Source of the DNA: an uncultured Clostridia bacterium
Lineage (GTDB): Bacteria > Bacillota > Clostridia > Christensenellales > Aristaeellaceae
Assembly: GCA_937906775.1 (NCBI GenBank)
Contig: CALCUD010000020.1
Coordinates: 1 to 42,321, forward strand
Length of the DNA: 42,321 bases
Reading direction: 5' to 3'
The position numbers and the translations under genes were made by a program. The stretch's first letter is position 1. Every line of letters starts with the position of its first letter. The notes beneath the pieces were generated by a model. The model did no database searches. It was not told where the DNA came from and worked only from the letters and a program-made list of their open reading frames with translations. This document shows, one piece after another, positions 26,060-34,133 of this stretch.

Positions 26060-27413
26060 GCTGATCCTCCGTTTCATTATCTATCATATCGCGAATAAAG
26101 GTGCGGTGACCCGGCAAAGACGGCGTCGTCGCATCGGCGTACATATCACGATGATTTTGCCTTCGGCAAACCTCATCGCGGGTTTTGGTGACCGCGCCGC
26201 CGAAAGCGAAGGCGGAATTGCCGAATTTGTTCCGGAGCCGGTCGATCGTGTCTTCGATCTTTTCCTGGTTTTCCCGTTTCAGATACCCCGAGCCGGATTT
26301 TCCGGTGATCGCGCTGTCCTCAAACAGGGACAGCTGCTCCGCGGCTTCCGCGGAAGGAACCAGATCTGTCACACCGATGGTAAAGGCCCGGACCGGATGA
26401 TCCGGACCGATCCGCCACTGCTGCCGGAAAAGTTCCGTGGCGGCGGCTGTGATCTCGCTGTACAGATTCGTCCGGTGGGCGAGCTTCATCTGGCGGGAAA
26501 TGACATTCAGATCCGGGTCCTTGATCTGCAGCACGACGGTACCGCCCTTCAGCCTGTGCCGGCGCAGCGTGGCGGAGATCTCATCCGTCAGGGGGATCAT
26601 GCCCTGCCGGATATCATCTTCTTCCGTCAGATCCCGGGGAAAGGTTTGCCCCCGGCTGACGGATTTGATTTCGGGCCGGTCCTCCACCCGGATGACCGGG
26701 TCATCATCCAGACCGTTGGCGTTCCTCCACAGCGTTTCGCCGCCTTTGCCCAGCAGGCGGACGAGGGTTTCCGGTTCCAAAGAGGCCATCTGTCCGATCG
26801 TCATGACGCCGACACGGTTCAGACGGTCGGCGCTGGCTTTACCGACGTACATCATGTCGCCGACGGGCAGGGGCCATACGATTTCCCGGAAGTTTTCCGG
26901 GGTGATGACGGTGGTGGCGTCGGGCTTTTTATAATCGCTTCCAATCTTCGCAAAGGTTTTGTTGTACGACGCGCCGACCGAGATTGTGATGCCGATTTCG
27001 TTTTTTATGCGGCGGCGCAGCATGTCCGCAAACTGCCGCGGGTTCATTTCCGAAAGCTGCGGAACATGGGTCAGATCAAGATAGGATTCGTCGATGGAAG
27101 CGGGCTCGACCAGATCGGTATATTCGTAATAGATTGCATTGACGCGTTTGGAAATAGTCCCGTACAGCCCGGGCGTCGGCGGGACAAACAGGATATTCGG
27201 ACATTTCTGACGTGCCATCCACACGGTATCGGTCGTTTTGACGCCGTACTTTTTCGCCAGATCGTTTTTCGCGACCACGACGCCCTTCCGGGCTTCCGGA
27301 TCCCCGGCGACGGCCATAGGGACTGTTTTGTATTCCGGGTGGTCGATGGATTCGCAGGAGGCAAAGAAGTTATTGCAATCGCAATGAAAAATAATCCTCT
27401 GTCCGCTTTGCAT
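26049..27413 (-). CDS. dinB: DNA polymerase IV, Y family
   Basis: 454 aa, ATG with AGGAGG upstream. Catalytic residues: D12 in HCDCNNFFASCE, and D108/E109 in SIDESYLD. The little-finger domain follows, and QLSLFED near residue 365 is a canonical beta-clamp binding motif (QLxLF). Longer than usual (about 350-420 aa): a C-terminal extension rich in polar residues follows the clamp motif. Carries out error-prone translesion synthesis. It is not next to a visible LexA box, though an extended -10 promoter is present. Confidence 0.95.
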   Translation of the reverse strand: MQSGQRIIFHCDCNNFFASCESIDHPEYKTVPMAVAGDPEARKGVVVAKNDLAKKYGVKTTDTVWMARQKCPNILFVPPTPGLYGTISKRVNAIYYEYTDLVEPASIDESYLDLTHVPQLSEMNPRQFADMLRRRIKNEIGITISVGASYNKTFAKIGSDYKKPDATTVITPENFREIVWPLPVGDMMYVGKASADRLNRVGVMTIGQMASLEPETLVRLLGKGGETLWRNANGLDDDPVIRVEDRPEIKSVSRGQTFPRDLTEEDDIRQGMIPLTDEISATLRRHRLKGGTVVLQIKDPDLNVISRQMKLAHRTNLYSEITAAATELFRQQWRIGPDHPVRAFTIGVTDLVPSAEAAEQLSLFEDSAITGKSGSGYLKRENQEKIEDTIDRLRNKFGNSAFAFGGAVTKTRDEVCRRQNHRDMYADATTPSLPGHRTFIRDMIDNETEDQHGI

Positions 27414-27437
27414 ATTCCTTCCTCCTGTCCGGGGAAT

Positions 27438-27467
27438 ATTTTATCACGGTTCGCCTCCGGAACTCAA
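27438..27467 (-). promoter_or_regulatory. dinB promoter, extended -10
   Basis: Minus strand TTGAGT (27467-27462), 18-nt spacer, TAAAAT (27443-27438) with TGA directly before it. No LexA-type GAAC-N4-GTTC palindrome overlaps. Confidence 0.55.
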
Positions 27468-27544
27468 GGGGAACAAGAGAACTACAGCGTTATGCTTAAG
27501 GGGACAGCGATTATGATAATATGAAATATTCTGTTTATGGACAG

Positions 27545-27577
27545 AAGAAAAACCCGGTCACCTGAAACGGTGACCGG
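27545..27577 (-). terminator. Terminator of the broken Big_2 gene
   Basis: Nine-bp stem CCGGTCACC / GGTGACCGG with loop TGAAAC. On the minus strand it is followed by GGTTTTTCTTCTG, so it ends the Big_2 transcript. Confidence 0.82.
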
Positions 27578-27597
27578 AGAGAAAAGGAGGACCTTCA

Positions 27598-28839
27598 TCA
27601 ATGGGGGAAACGTTCCAGGAAGTCTTTCAGGAGGGAAAGGATTATCTCACATTTGTCATCGGCTTCGATAATGGTTGAAAGAAGAACGTAGTAGGAAGTG
27701 CTACCGTCCCATAATTCGAAAGAATCCAGTAATTCATTAAACAACTGTGTCAGACTTTCTCCGTTGTTGTTATAAATTGCGGGAAGAGCAGCTGCGGCTT
27801 GCGCGGCCTGTTGTGCGTATTGGTATGCTTTCCACATGTATGAGGCGGCGGTATAGTTAGTGGAGTAGGAACTGAGATAATCCAATGCGTATCCTACATT
27901 TTCGATAACACTGCCAAACGGATCGCTAACACTACCAAAATCACTCAGTGTCCATCCGTCGACTGTGGGTTCTTTTGAAATGACATCAACCTGAATGATC
28001 AGTTCGGTATCGTCAACATCATTTGTGATCCGGACATAGGCGGTTCCTCGAGCCTTGCCAGTGATTTTTAGTTTGGTCTTGTTCCCGGTCCATTTGTAAG
28101 TCCAGGCAGGTGTCACAATATCATCATCTTCAGTATTCCAATAAACGGTTCCTTTTTTGTTAAACGTGACCGTGACCGTTTTTGTTTCTCCAACTTCCAG
28201 TTTAATGTGAGTTCTATCGGCTTTCAGGGTTGGCGTCCGGTTATCCTTTACTGTGACCTTACAGATGGCGGAGACTTCCGGATTGGCTTTGGAAGTACAG
28301 GTGATGATGGCGGTTCCTTTTCCTTTGGCCTTCACAACACCTTTTGAGTTGACGGTTGCGACAGAGGGATCGCTGGATGTCCATTTAACACTTGGATTAT
28401 AAGCTTTGGACGGTGAAACTTTCACTTTTAGCGTTGCTGTCGGGTGAGCTTTGGAATCGGTCATCTTCAAAGTAAGCTTTGACTTATTCAGCTTGACTTT
28501 GGTAACAGCGGCTTTCTTTACAACTACGCGACAGGTGGCGGTAACCCCGTCTTTGTGGGCGCAGGTAATGACGCATTCGCCGGCTGCAACAGGAGTAACT
28601 TTACCGTCCTTGTTGACCTTTGCGATAGCTGTGTCGCTGCTGCTCCAGGTGAGGCTTGACTATTTTGCACCATCGACGGTTGCTTTCAGCGACTGGGCAG
28701 GAGTTTTTTCTCCTTTGATCATATAGAATGTCAGTTTGTTCTTATTCAGTGAAATGGATGATTCAGCGCTCGCCATGAGGGGAAGAAAACTCATCAGGGC
28801 GATCAGAACGGACAATAAAAAAGCGATGCATTTTTTCAC
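27598..28839 (-). pseudogene. Secreted Ig-like (Big_2) surface protein, interrupted by an in-frame TAG
   Basis: A continuous reading frame of 413 codons from GTG 28839 (AAGGAG 12 bases upstream) to 27598, broken only by TAG at 28662-28660 (codon 60). Before the stop: signal peptide MKKCIAFLLSVLIALMSFLPLMASA and the first strands of an Ig-like domain. After it: SSLTWSSSDTAIAKVNKDGKVT, then a second Big_2 unit (KWTSSDPSVATVNSKGVVKA), a further beta domain and an Ala-rich helical C-terminus. Big_2 domains are typical of cell-surface adhesins. The internal ATG at 28470 has no SD and no secretion signal. More AT-rich than its neighbours, possibly acquired. Sequencing error at one base is the alternative. 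Confidence 0.75.
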
Positions 28840-28890
28840 AGGCTTTGCACACTCCTTCTGTCGGGATAAGAAATTTTAAAATCTACATAT

Positions 28891-28919
28891 ATTGTATTTG
28901 TTGTATATTATTTATGCAA
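28891..28919 (-). promoter_or_regulatory. Promoter of the broken Big_2 gene
   Basis: Minus strand TTGCAT (28919-28914), 17-nt spacer, TACAAT (28896-28891). Leader of about 45 nt to the GTG. Confidence 0.65.
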
Positions 28920-29040
28920 CAGCAAATCTGCACAAATACCGGCTATTTTTTCACGGAAGGCTTATTTTACAAAAAATGGCTGTCCGGGGTTTCGGAAAGA
29001 CCATATACGTACCTTGGTTTGATTCCAATGGAAAAAGCGG

Positions 29041-29070
29041 TTGACGGAGTTCCTCCGACTGGTGTAAAAT
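29041..29070 (+). promoter_or_regulatory. Promoter of the second Big_2 gene
   Basis: TTGACG at 29041-29046, 18-nt spacer, TAAAAT at 29065-29070. Divergent from the first Big_2 promoter, about 120 bp apart. Confidence 0.6.
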
Positions 29071-29113
29071 AAACAAAAACATATGTAAATATCTATTGGG
29101 GGGCTTTTGTTCG

Positions 29114-29599
29114 ATGAAAACAGGATTTTTGCTTTGCTTACCGCGATCATGATGCTGATCAGTATTCTGCCCGCTTCTGCGGAGGAAGCCGGCGGATATG
29201 CTGACTTTCAAGACCAGCAAGAAGACGGTCGTAACGGTTTCCGCCACCGGCAAGCTCAAGGCGAAAAAGAACGGGACCGCTACCGTAACAATCAACCTGA
29301 AGAGCGATCCGAAGGTAAAGGTCACGGTCAAGGTGACAGTGGGGACTCCGATCACGAAGGTCAAGCTGAGCAAGACCAAACTGACCCTGAAGAAGGGCAA
29401 ATCGACCACGCTGAAGTTCACGCTGTCGCCCGGAAAGCCGAGCTATGCCAAGGTCGTCTGGACGAGCAGCGATCCGAAAGTGGCGAAGGTCAGCAGCAAG
29501 GGCAAGGTCACCGCGGTCGGAAAGGGGACCTGCACGATTACCTGCCTGGCGGCGGACGGATCCGGAAAGAAAGCGACCTGTAAGATCACGGTCAAATAA
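29114..29599 (+). pseudogene. Secreted Ig-like (Big_2) protein, frameshifted remnant
   Basis: Signal peptide and domain are in different frames. ATG 29114 (GGGGGG 11 bases upstream) reads ATG AAA ACA and soon stops; adding one A would give MKNRIFALLTAIMMLISILPASAEE, a textbook signal peptide, so one base seems lost in the A-run at 29117-29120. A second shift near 29195 returns to the frame of LTFKTSKKTVVTVSATGKLKA and a complete Big_2 domain with WTSSDPKVAKVSSKGKVTAVGKGT. The first ~20 residues of the first domain are missing, suggesting an internal deletion. A TTG start at 29107 could read the signal peptide in frame but with acidic N-terminal residues. Confidence 0.72.
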
Positions 29600-29617
29600 C
29601 CTGAATCACTGCCGGGC

Positions 29618-29646
29618 TTGCCGTTCCTTTGCTTTGGGAGTATGAT
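29618..29646 (+). promoter_or_regulatory. Promoter of the aldo/keto reductase operon
   Basis: TTGCCG at 29618-29623, 17-nt spacer, TATGAT at 29641-29646, about 45 nt before the start codon. Confidence 0.55.
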
Positions 29647-29697
29647 GATCACAGAGGAAACTGAGAAAAATAGTATGTAATATGGGAGGACGATCAG

Positions 29698-30684
29698 ATG
29701 TATCAGGCAAACGATCAACGGTATGACATGGTAAAGTATCGCCGCTGCGGTGACAGCGGGCTGCTGCTCCCGCCGGTTTCTCTGGGTCTGTGGCACAATT
29801 TCGGCGATACCGGCTGTTACGCGGTGATGGAGAAAATGGTCTTTACGGCGTTCGATAACGGGATCACCCATTTCGATCTTGCGAATAACTACGGTCCGAA
29901 ACCGGGAAGCGCGGAGGAAAACTTCGGGAGGATCCTGAAGGAACATTTTGGTCCGTATCGGGACGAAATGATCATTTCCACCAAGGCGGGCTACGATATG
30001 TGGCCGGGACCGTACGGAGATCACGGAAGCCGGAAGTATCTGCTGGCGAGTCTGGACCAGAGCCTGAAACGTATGGGACTTGACTATGTGGATATCTTCT
30101 ATCATCACCGGATGGATCCGGATACGCCGCTGGAGGAAACGATGGGCGCGCTGGAGCAGGCGGTACGGAGCGGAAAAGCGCTCTATGCCGGTTTGTCCAA
30201 TTATGACGGGCCGACGCTGGAACGCGCGACCGCGATCCTTTCCGATCTGCATGTGCCCTTCGTGATCAACCAGAACCGCTATAATATTCTGGACCGCACA
30301 GTTGAAAAGAACGGTCTGAAGGATGAATGCGTCCGGCTGCATAAGGGCTTGATCTGCTTCTCTCCGCTGGCGCAGGGCATGCTGACAGAACGCTATCTGG
30401 ACGGAATTCCCGCAGACAGCCGCGTCCGGACAGACGGGCGCTTCCTGAAGGAGGATCAGGTCAACGGAAAACGTGATGTGATCCGCGCACTGAAGGCGAT
30501 TGCGGACCGCCGCGGACAAACGCTGGCTGAAATGGCGCTGGCCTGGCTGCTGAAGGATGATACGGTCACCTCCGTCCTGATTGGCGCTTCCCGTCCGGAA
30601 CAGATCCTGGATAACATCCGGGCAACGGAGAACACGCGGTTTACAGCGGAAGAGCTGGCTGAAATCGACCGCCTCAGCCTGTGA
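29698..30684 (+). CDS. Aldo/keto reductase, YghZ/Gpr-like
   Basis: 328 aa, ATG with GGGAGG eight bases upstream. NADPH-dependent TIM-barrel enzyme: N-terminal GLWHNFGD, ITHFDLANNYGPKPGSAEENFG (split at the conserved D and Y), STKAGYDMWPGPYG with the catalytic Lys, YHHRMDP with the catalytic His, CFSPLAQGMLT and the cofactor site IGASRPEQILDN at the end. It resembles the E. coli YghZ/L-glyceraldehyde-3-phosphate reductase group. Reduces or oxidises small carbonyl compounds; the real substrate is unknown. Followed after 16 nt by the TIM-barrel-like gene. Confidence 0.92.
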   Translation: MYQANDQRYDMVKYRRCGDSGLLLPPVSLGLWHNFGDTGCYAVMEKMVFTAFDNGITHFDLANNYGPKPGSAEENFGRILKEHFGPYRDEMIISTKAGYDMWPGPYGDHGSRKYLLASLDQSLKRMGLDYVDIFYHHRMDPDTPLEETMGALEQAVRSGKALYAGLSNYDGPTLERATAILSDLHVPFVINQNRYNILDRTVEKNGLKDECVRLHKGLICFSPLAQGMLTERYLDGIPADSRVRTDGRFLKEDQVNGKRDVIRALKAIADRRGQTLAEMALAWLLKDDTVTSVLIGASRPEQILDNIRATENTRFTAEELAEIDRLSL

Positions 30685-30700
30685 GGGAAAGGAGAACCGA

Positions 30701-31558
30701 ATGAATCAGTTCCCAAGAACCGAAGTGGCGGGGATCTCTCTGCCGAGAATGCTGATCGGAACGAACTGGTTGCTGGGTTACAGCCATACAGGTCCTGCTG
30801 CGGATGATCTGATCAAAAGCCGACATGCGGATCCGCGTAATGTCGCTGCGGTGATCGACGCGTACATGCAGTACGGGATCGACGCGGTAATGGCGCCGGA
30901 ATTTACGCCGGATCAACCGTTGGACGCGGGGATCCGGATGATTGAGGAGAAAGCCGGCCGGCCGTTGATCCGGATCGCAACGCCGATCCTGAATGTGGAC
31001 GACACGCCAACGGGCCGGGCGGAAGCGGAAAGCAAAATCCGGGCCAGCGCGGAGCAGGGCGCAACGTTCTGCCTGATCCACCATATGTCCTGCGAGCAGT
31101 TGATCAATAAAAACAGGATGACCATGGATCGTCTGCCGGATTATCTGGATATGATCCGGCAGCATGGGATGATCCCGGGTCTTTCCGCTCATATGCCGGA
31201 AGTTATTCAGTATTCGGATATGAATGAATATGATGTTCAGACCTATATCCAGATCTATAACTGCCTCGGCTTCCTGATGCAGATTGAGGTGGAAGGCGTT
31301 AACAGTATTATCTGGAAAGCAAAAAAGCCTGTGATGACGATCAAATCCATGGCGGCCGGGCGTTGCACGCCGTTTGTGGGACTCACGTTCAGTTATTCGA
31401 CGATCCGGGATTGCGACATGGTCACCCTGGGGGCGTTTACACCGGATGAAGTGCACGAGGATGTGGAGATCGCTTTGGGAACGATCGAACACCGGCATCC
31501 GATGCTCGGCCGGCGCAGCAGTCCCGCCGTATCCTCCATCCTCGCAGCCAGAGAATGA
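30701..31558 (+). CDS. Uncharacterised TIM-barrel-like protein paired with the aldo/keto reductase
   Basis: 285 aa from ATG 30701 with AAAGGAG upstream, 16 nt after the reductase. Alternating strands and helices in barrel style: LPRMLIGTNWLLGYSHTG, GIDAVMAPEFTP, LIRIATPILN, GATFCLIHHMSC, HGMIPGLSAHMP, VNSIIWKAKKPVMTIKSMAAGRCTP, then DMVTLGAFTPDEVHEDVEIAL at the C-terminus. Cytoplasmic. I cannot name a characterised family. The lysine and histidines in IHHMSC and KKPVMTIKS could be active-site residues, which is inference. The pairing with a reductase hints at a shared sugar or carbonyl pathway. Confidence 0.75.
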   Translation: MNQFPRTEVAGISLPRMLIGTNWLLGYSHTGPAADDLIKSRHADPRNVAAVIDAYMQYGIDAVMAPEFTPDQPLDAGIRMIEEKAGRPLIRIATPILNVDDTPTGRAEAESKIRASAEQGATFCLIHHMSCEQLINKNRMTMDRLPDYLDMIRQHGMIPGLSAHMPEVIQYSDMNEYDVQTYIQIYNCLGFLMQIEVEGVNSIIWKAKKPVMTIKSMAAGRCTPFVGLTFSYSTIRDCDMVTLGAFTPDEVHEDVEIALGTIEHRHPMLGRRSSPAVSSILAARE

Positions 31559-31719
31559 AGGAACCGCTGTATACGAAAAATATCCGGAGCGGATATGCGT
31601 CCGGGAAAATACAACGGTTATTTTTCGCTGATGGTTCTTTATTCTGCGGGAACATATGATATATTGGTTACAGGTTCAAGGCTGATATCCTGACGACAGA
31701 AGATGAAGGAGGTTATTTC

Positions 31720-33126
31720 ATGGAGGGTGTGTGGCAATTCCTGCAAATCTACTGGTACTGGGTTTTGATCGGTATTGTGGCGCTGATCATTCTGCTGAAG
31801 TTTATTCCCCGGTACAAGATAGCGTCTCCGGATACGGCGCTGATCATATCGGGCCTGATTCGCCGGAATTATAAGGTCCGGAATCCCGACGGGACAGTTT
31901 CGTCCAAAAAATTCGGATACCGGATCGTCCGCGGCGGAGCGACTTTCTGGGTACCCGCGATCGAAAAGATCGACCAGCTGGATATGTGCCTGACGCAGGT
32001 GGATATCAAAACGGCGCAGCCCGTGCCGACCAAGGAGTACATTTCGGTCCTGGTGGACGCAGTGGCAAACATCAAGATCGGGTCGGACGATCTGTCCATC
32101 GCAACAGCGGCTGAACAGTTGCTGCATTATGACACGAATCAGATCAAGGCGCTGGCTAAGGATGTTCTGGAAGGTAATATGCGCGAGATCATCGGTCAGA
32201 TGACGATCGCGGAACTGGTGCAGAACCGCGACAAGTTTGCGCAGGAATCCATTAAGGCCGCCATGGCTGACATGAGCAACATGGGCCTGGAGATCATCAA
32301 CCTGACAATCCAGAACTTTTCCGACAAGGACGGTAATGTGATCGATACCATGGCGGCGCGTAATGTCGCCGAAAAAGAACTGGATAAACGCGTTGCGGAA
32401 GCGGCTGCCGAAAAGGAAGCGCGTTTCGCTGAAATGGAAGCGGATACCGAGATCGCGAGGCAGCAACGTGACCTGGAGGTTCAGAAGGCTTCTTTCCAGC
32501 AGGAGATGGATGAAGCGAAAGCCCGGGCTGACAAAGCCTATGAGATTGAGCAGGAACGTATCCGTAAAACCTGGGAAGAAGAGCATGCCACTGCTGAGCT
32601 GACCCGTCTGGAAAAGGAAACAGAACTGAAACGGCAACAGGTTGAGATCGAACGGGAAAAATTGAACGTGGAGATCCGCGAAAAGGCGCAGGCTGAAAAG
32701 GACCGCCGGATGGCTGAGGCTGAAGCGGAGAAATACCGTCGTCAGGCGGAAGCGGACGCGGAGCTTTATTCCGCTCAGAAAGAGGCTGAGGCTATCCGGA
32801 TGAAGGGTGAAGCCGAGGCGGACGCGATGCGCATGAAGGCGGAAGCCATGCAGCTGTACGGTCAGGCAGCGATGATGGAAATGATCGCTGACAAGCTGCC
32901 CGATATTGCCCGCGCCGTATCCGAACCTCTGAGCAAGACGGAAAAGATCATCCTCTTTGGCGAGGGCGGCGCGACCGCCATGGCGAAGGATACTGCCGGT
33001 ACAATGCTGCAAACCTTTGAGGCGGTCAGGGAAGCCGTGGGCCTGGATATCCCGCAGACGATCCGGGATGTGACCACCGGCGGACTGATCGGCAAGGCGA
33101 AGCCACAGGAAAATACGGAAGAATGA
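31720..33126 (+). CDS. Flotillin family protein (FloT/YuaG-like)
   Basis: 468 aa. N-terminal membrane segment (about 12-28), then the SPFH/PHB domain (YRIVRGGATFWVPAIEKIDQLDM to VLVDAVANIKIG and EIIGQMTIAELVQNRDKFAQ), then a very long EA-rich coiled coil (about residues 215-390, many EAEAEK repeats) and a C-terminal region with VSEPLSKTEKIILFG. This is the classical flotillin layout with scaffold function in membrane microdomains. It differs from FloA at 14219, which is the shorter UPF0365 type. No NfeD gene is next to it. Start after AAGGAGG. Confidence 0.93.
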   Translation: MEGVWQFLQIYWYWVLIGIVALIILLKFIPRYKIASPDTALIISGLIRRNYKVRNPDGTVSSKKFGYRIVRGGATFWVPAIEKIDQLDMCLTQVDIKTAQPVPTKEYISVLVDAVANIKIGSDDLSIATAAEQLLHYDTNQIKALAKDVLEGNMREIIGQMTIAELVQNRDKFAQESIKAAMADMSNMGLEIINLTIQNFSDKDGNVIDTMAARNVAEKELDKRVAEAAAEKEARFAEMEADTEIARQQRDLEVQKASFQQEMDEAKARADKAYEIEQERIRKTWEEEHATAELTRLEKETELKRQQVEIEREKLNVEIREKAQAEKDRRMAEAEAEKYRRQAEADAELYSAQKEAEAIRMKGEAEADAMRMKAEAMQLYGQAAMMEMIADKLPDIARAVSEPLSKTEKIILFGEGGATAMAKDTAGTMLQTFEAVREAVGLDIPQTIRDVTTGGLIGKAKPQENTEE

Positions 33127-33135
33127 TCCGGATGG

Positions 33136-33172
33136 AAAACCGCCCGGCTCCTGAAAAGGGACCGGGCGGTTT
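33136..33172. terminator. Terminator between the flotillin and AraC-GGDEF genes
   Basis: AAACCGCCCGG / CCGGGCGGTTT stem, about 11 bp, around CTCCTGAAAAGGGA, which pairs partly. A-run left, T-run right, so it can serve both convergent genes. Confidence 0.8.
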
Positions 33173-33194
33173 CACTGTTATTTGGATCCTGCTG

Positions 33195-34004
33195 TCACTT
33201 GTGGATGGTACGAATGCCCTGACTGATCTCAGAGATCCATTTTTCAACGTCTGCCGGCGCGCTTTCTTCGCGGCGGAAAGCGCCGACATGGATATTGACT
33301 TCGAACTCTTTTTCGCAGAAGGTGATTTTCCGGCCGTTTTGCGCAGTGACCTGCTGTACGATGCTGCTGGCATGGTTCATATCGGTTTCGCCGGTGAAGA
33401 TCACAAACTCATCCCCGCCAATCCGCAGCAGGATATCATTTTCAGCGCAGGCTTCCTCAAGCCGGCGGATCATTTCGCGCAGTGCGGCGTCTCCGGCGTC
33501 AAAGCCCAGATTGTCGTTGATCCATTTGAGACCGTTCATATCGGCGCATACATAGGCGTTATTTTTCCGGTCCCGGATCAGTTCATATTGCTCAGTCAGA
33601 TCGAATTTTCTGTTAATCATGTCTGAATCCTCCTCTTTTGTTTGTCTGTCGCGGAGGACCAGCTTCGGTGTGTGGCCGGTGAACCGGCGGCTTTTGCGGT
33701 ATTCGCCCGGATTGATGCCCCAGATCTTCCGGAAACCGCGGGTAAAGCTTTCGGCATTGGCGTATCCGTATTTCAACGAGATCTCCAGAATTCCGTCGTC
33801 GGTTTCGAGCAGATCCTTCGCGGCGCGGGAAAACCGGCGCCGAAGGATATAGTCGTTGATGGAAAGACCGAAGGCATACCGGAACGATTTTTGCAGGGAT
33901 GAAACGGACGCGTAACAGTGGTTCGCGATATCCGGAACGCGGATCTCGCCTTCCAGACGGTCCTCGATATAATCGAGCGCGCAAATCAGTTCCTCGGCTC
34001 TCAC
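33195..34004 (-). CDS. AraC-type HTH fused to a GGDEF domain
   Basis: 269 aa, GTG start with AAGGAGG seven bases upstream. Residues about 1-108 are an AraC DNA-binding domain with two helix-turn-helix motifs (VPDIANHCYASVSSLQKSFRYAFG, split at SVSSLQKSF; then GILEISLKYGYANAESFTRGFRKIWGINPGEYR, split at ESFTRGFRKIW). Residues about 135-269 are a compact GGDEF domain: ADMNGLKWINDNLGFDAGD and RIGGDEFVIF, with the metal Asp and the signature intact, but no RxxD inhibitory site. The order (HTH first, GGDEF last, no receiver or ligand domain) is unusual. It could make c-di-GMP, bind it, or have lost activity. Own promoter near 34060. Confidence 0.85.
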   Translation of the reverse strand: MRAEELICALDYIEDRLEGEIRVPDIANHCYASVSSLQKSFRYAFGLSINDYILRRRFSRAAKDLLETDDGILEISLKYGYANAESFTRGFRKIWGINPGEYRKSRRFTGHTPKLVLRDRQTKEEDSDMINRKFDLTEQYELIRDRKNNAYVCADMNGLKWINDNLGFDAGDAALREMIRRLEEACAENDILLRIGGDEFVIFTGETDMNHASSIVQQVTAQNGRKITFCEKEFEVNIHVGAFRREESAPADVEKWISEISQGIRTIHK

Positions 34005-34054
34005 AGGCAGTCCTCCTTTCTGTGTGATTGGGAATGATCATCGATGACACGGAT

Positions 34055-34063
34055 AATATAACA
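34055..34063 (-). promoter_or_regulatory. Candidate extended -10 of the AraC-GGDEF gene
   Basis: Minus strand TGTTATATT (TG, one base, TATATT), about 51 nt before the GTG. No good -35 is visible. Confidence 0.4.
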
Positions 34064-34133
34064 CAGTCCGGAATGGGATTCCTGACTTTTTCTGTAATGT
34101 GAGAAGTGAATTGATACGGTCAGACAGGAGACC

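Noticed and set aside
28660..28662. TAG read as pyrrolysine or other recoded amino acid
   Set aside because: TAG ends normal genes here (2387-2389, 22996-22998) and no downstream insertion element is visible.
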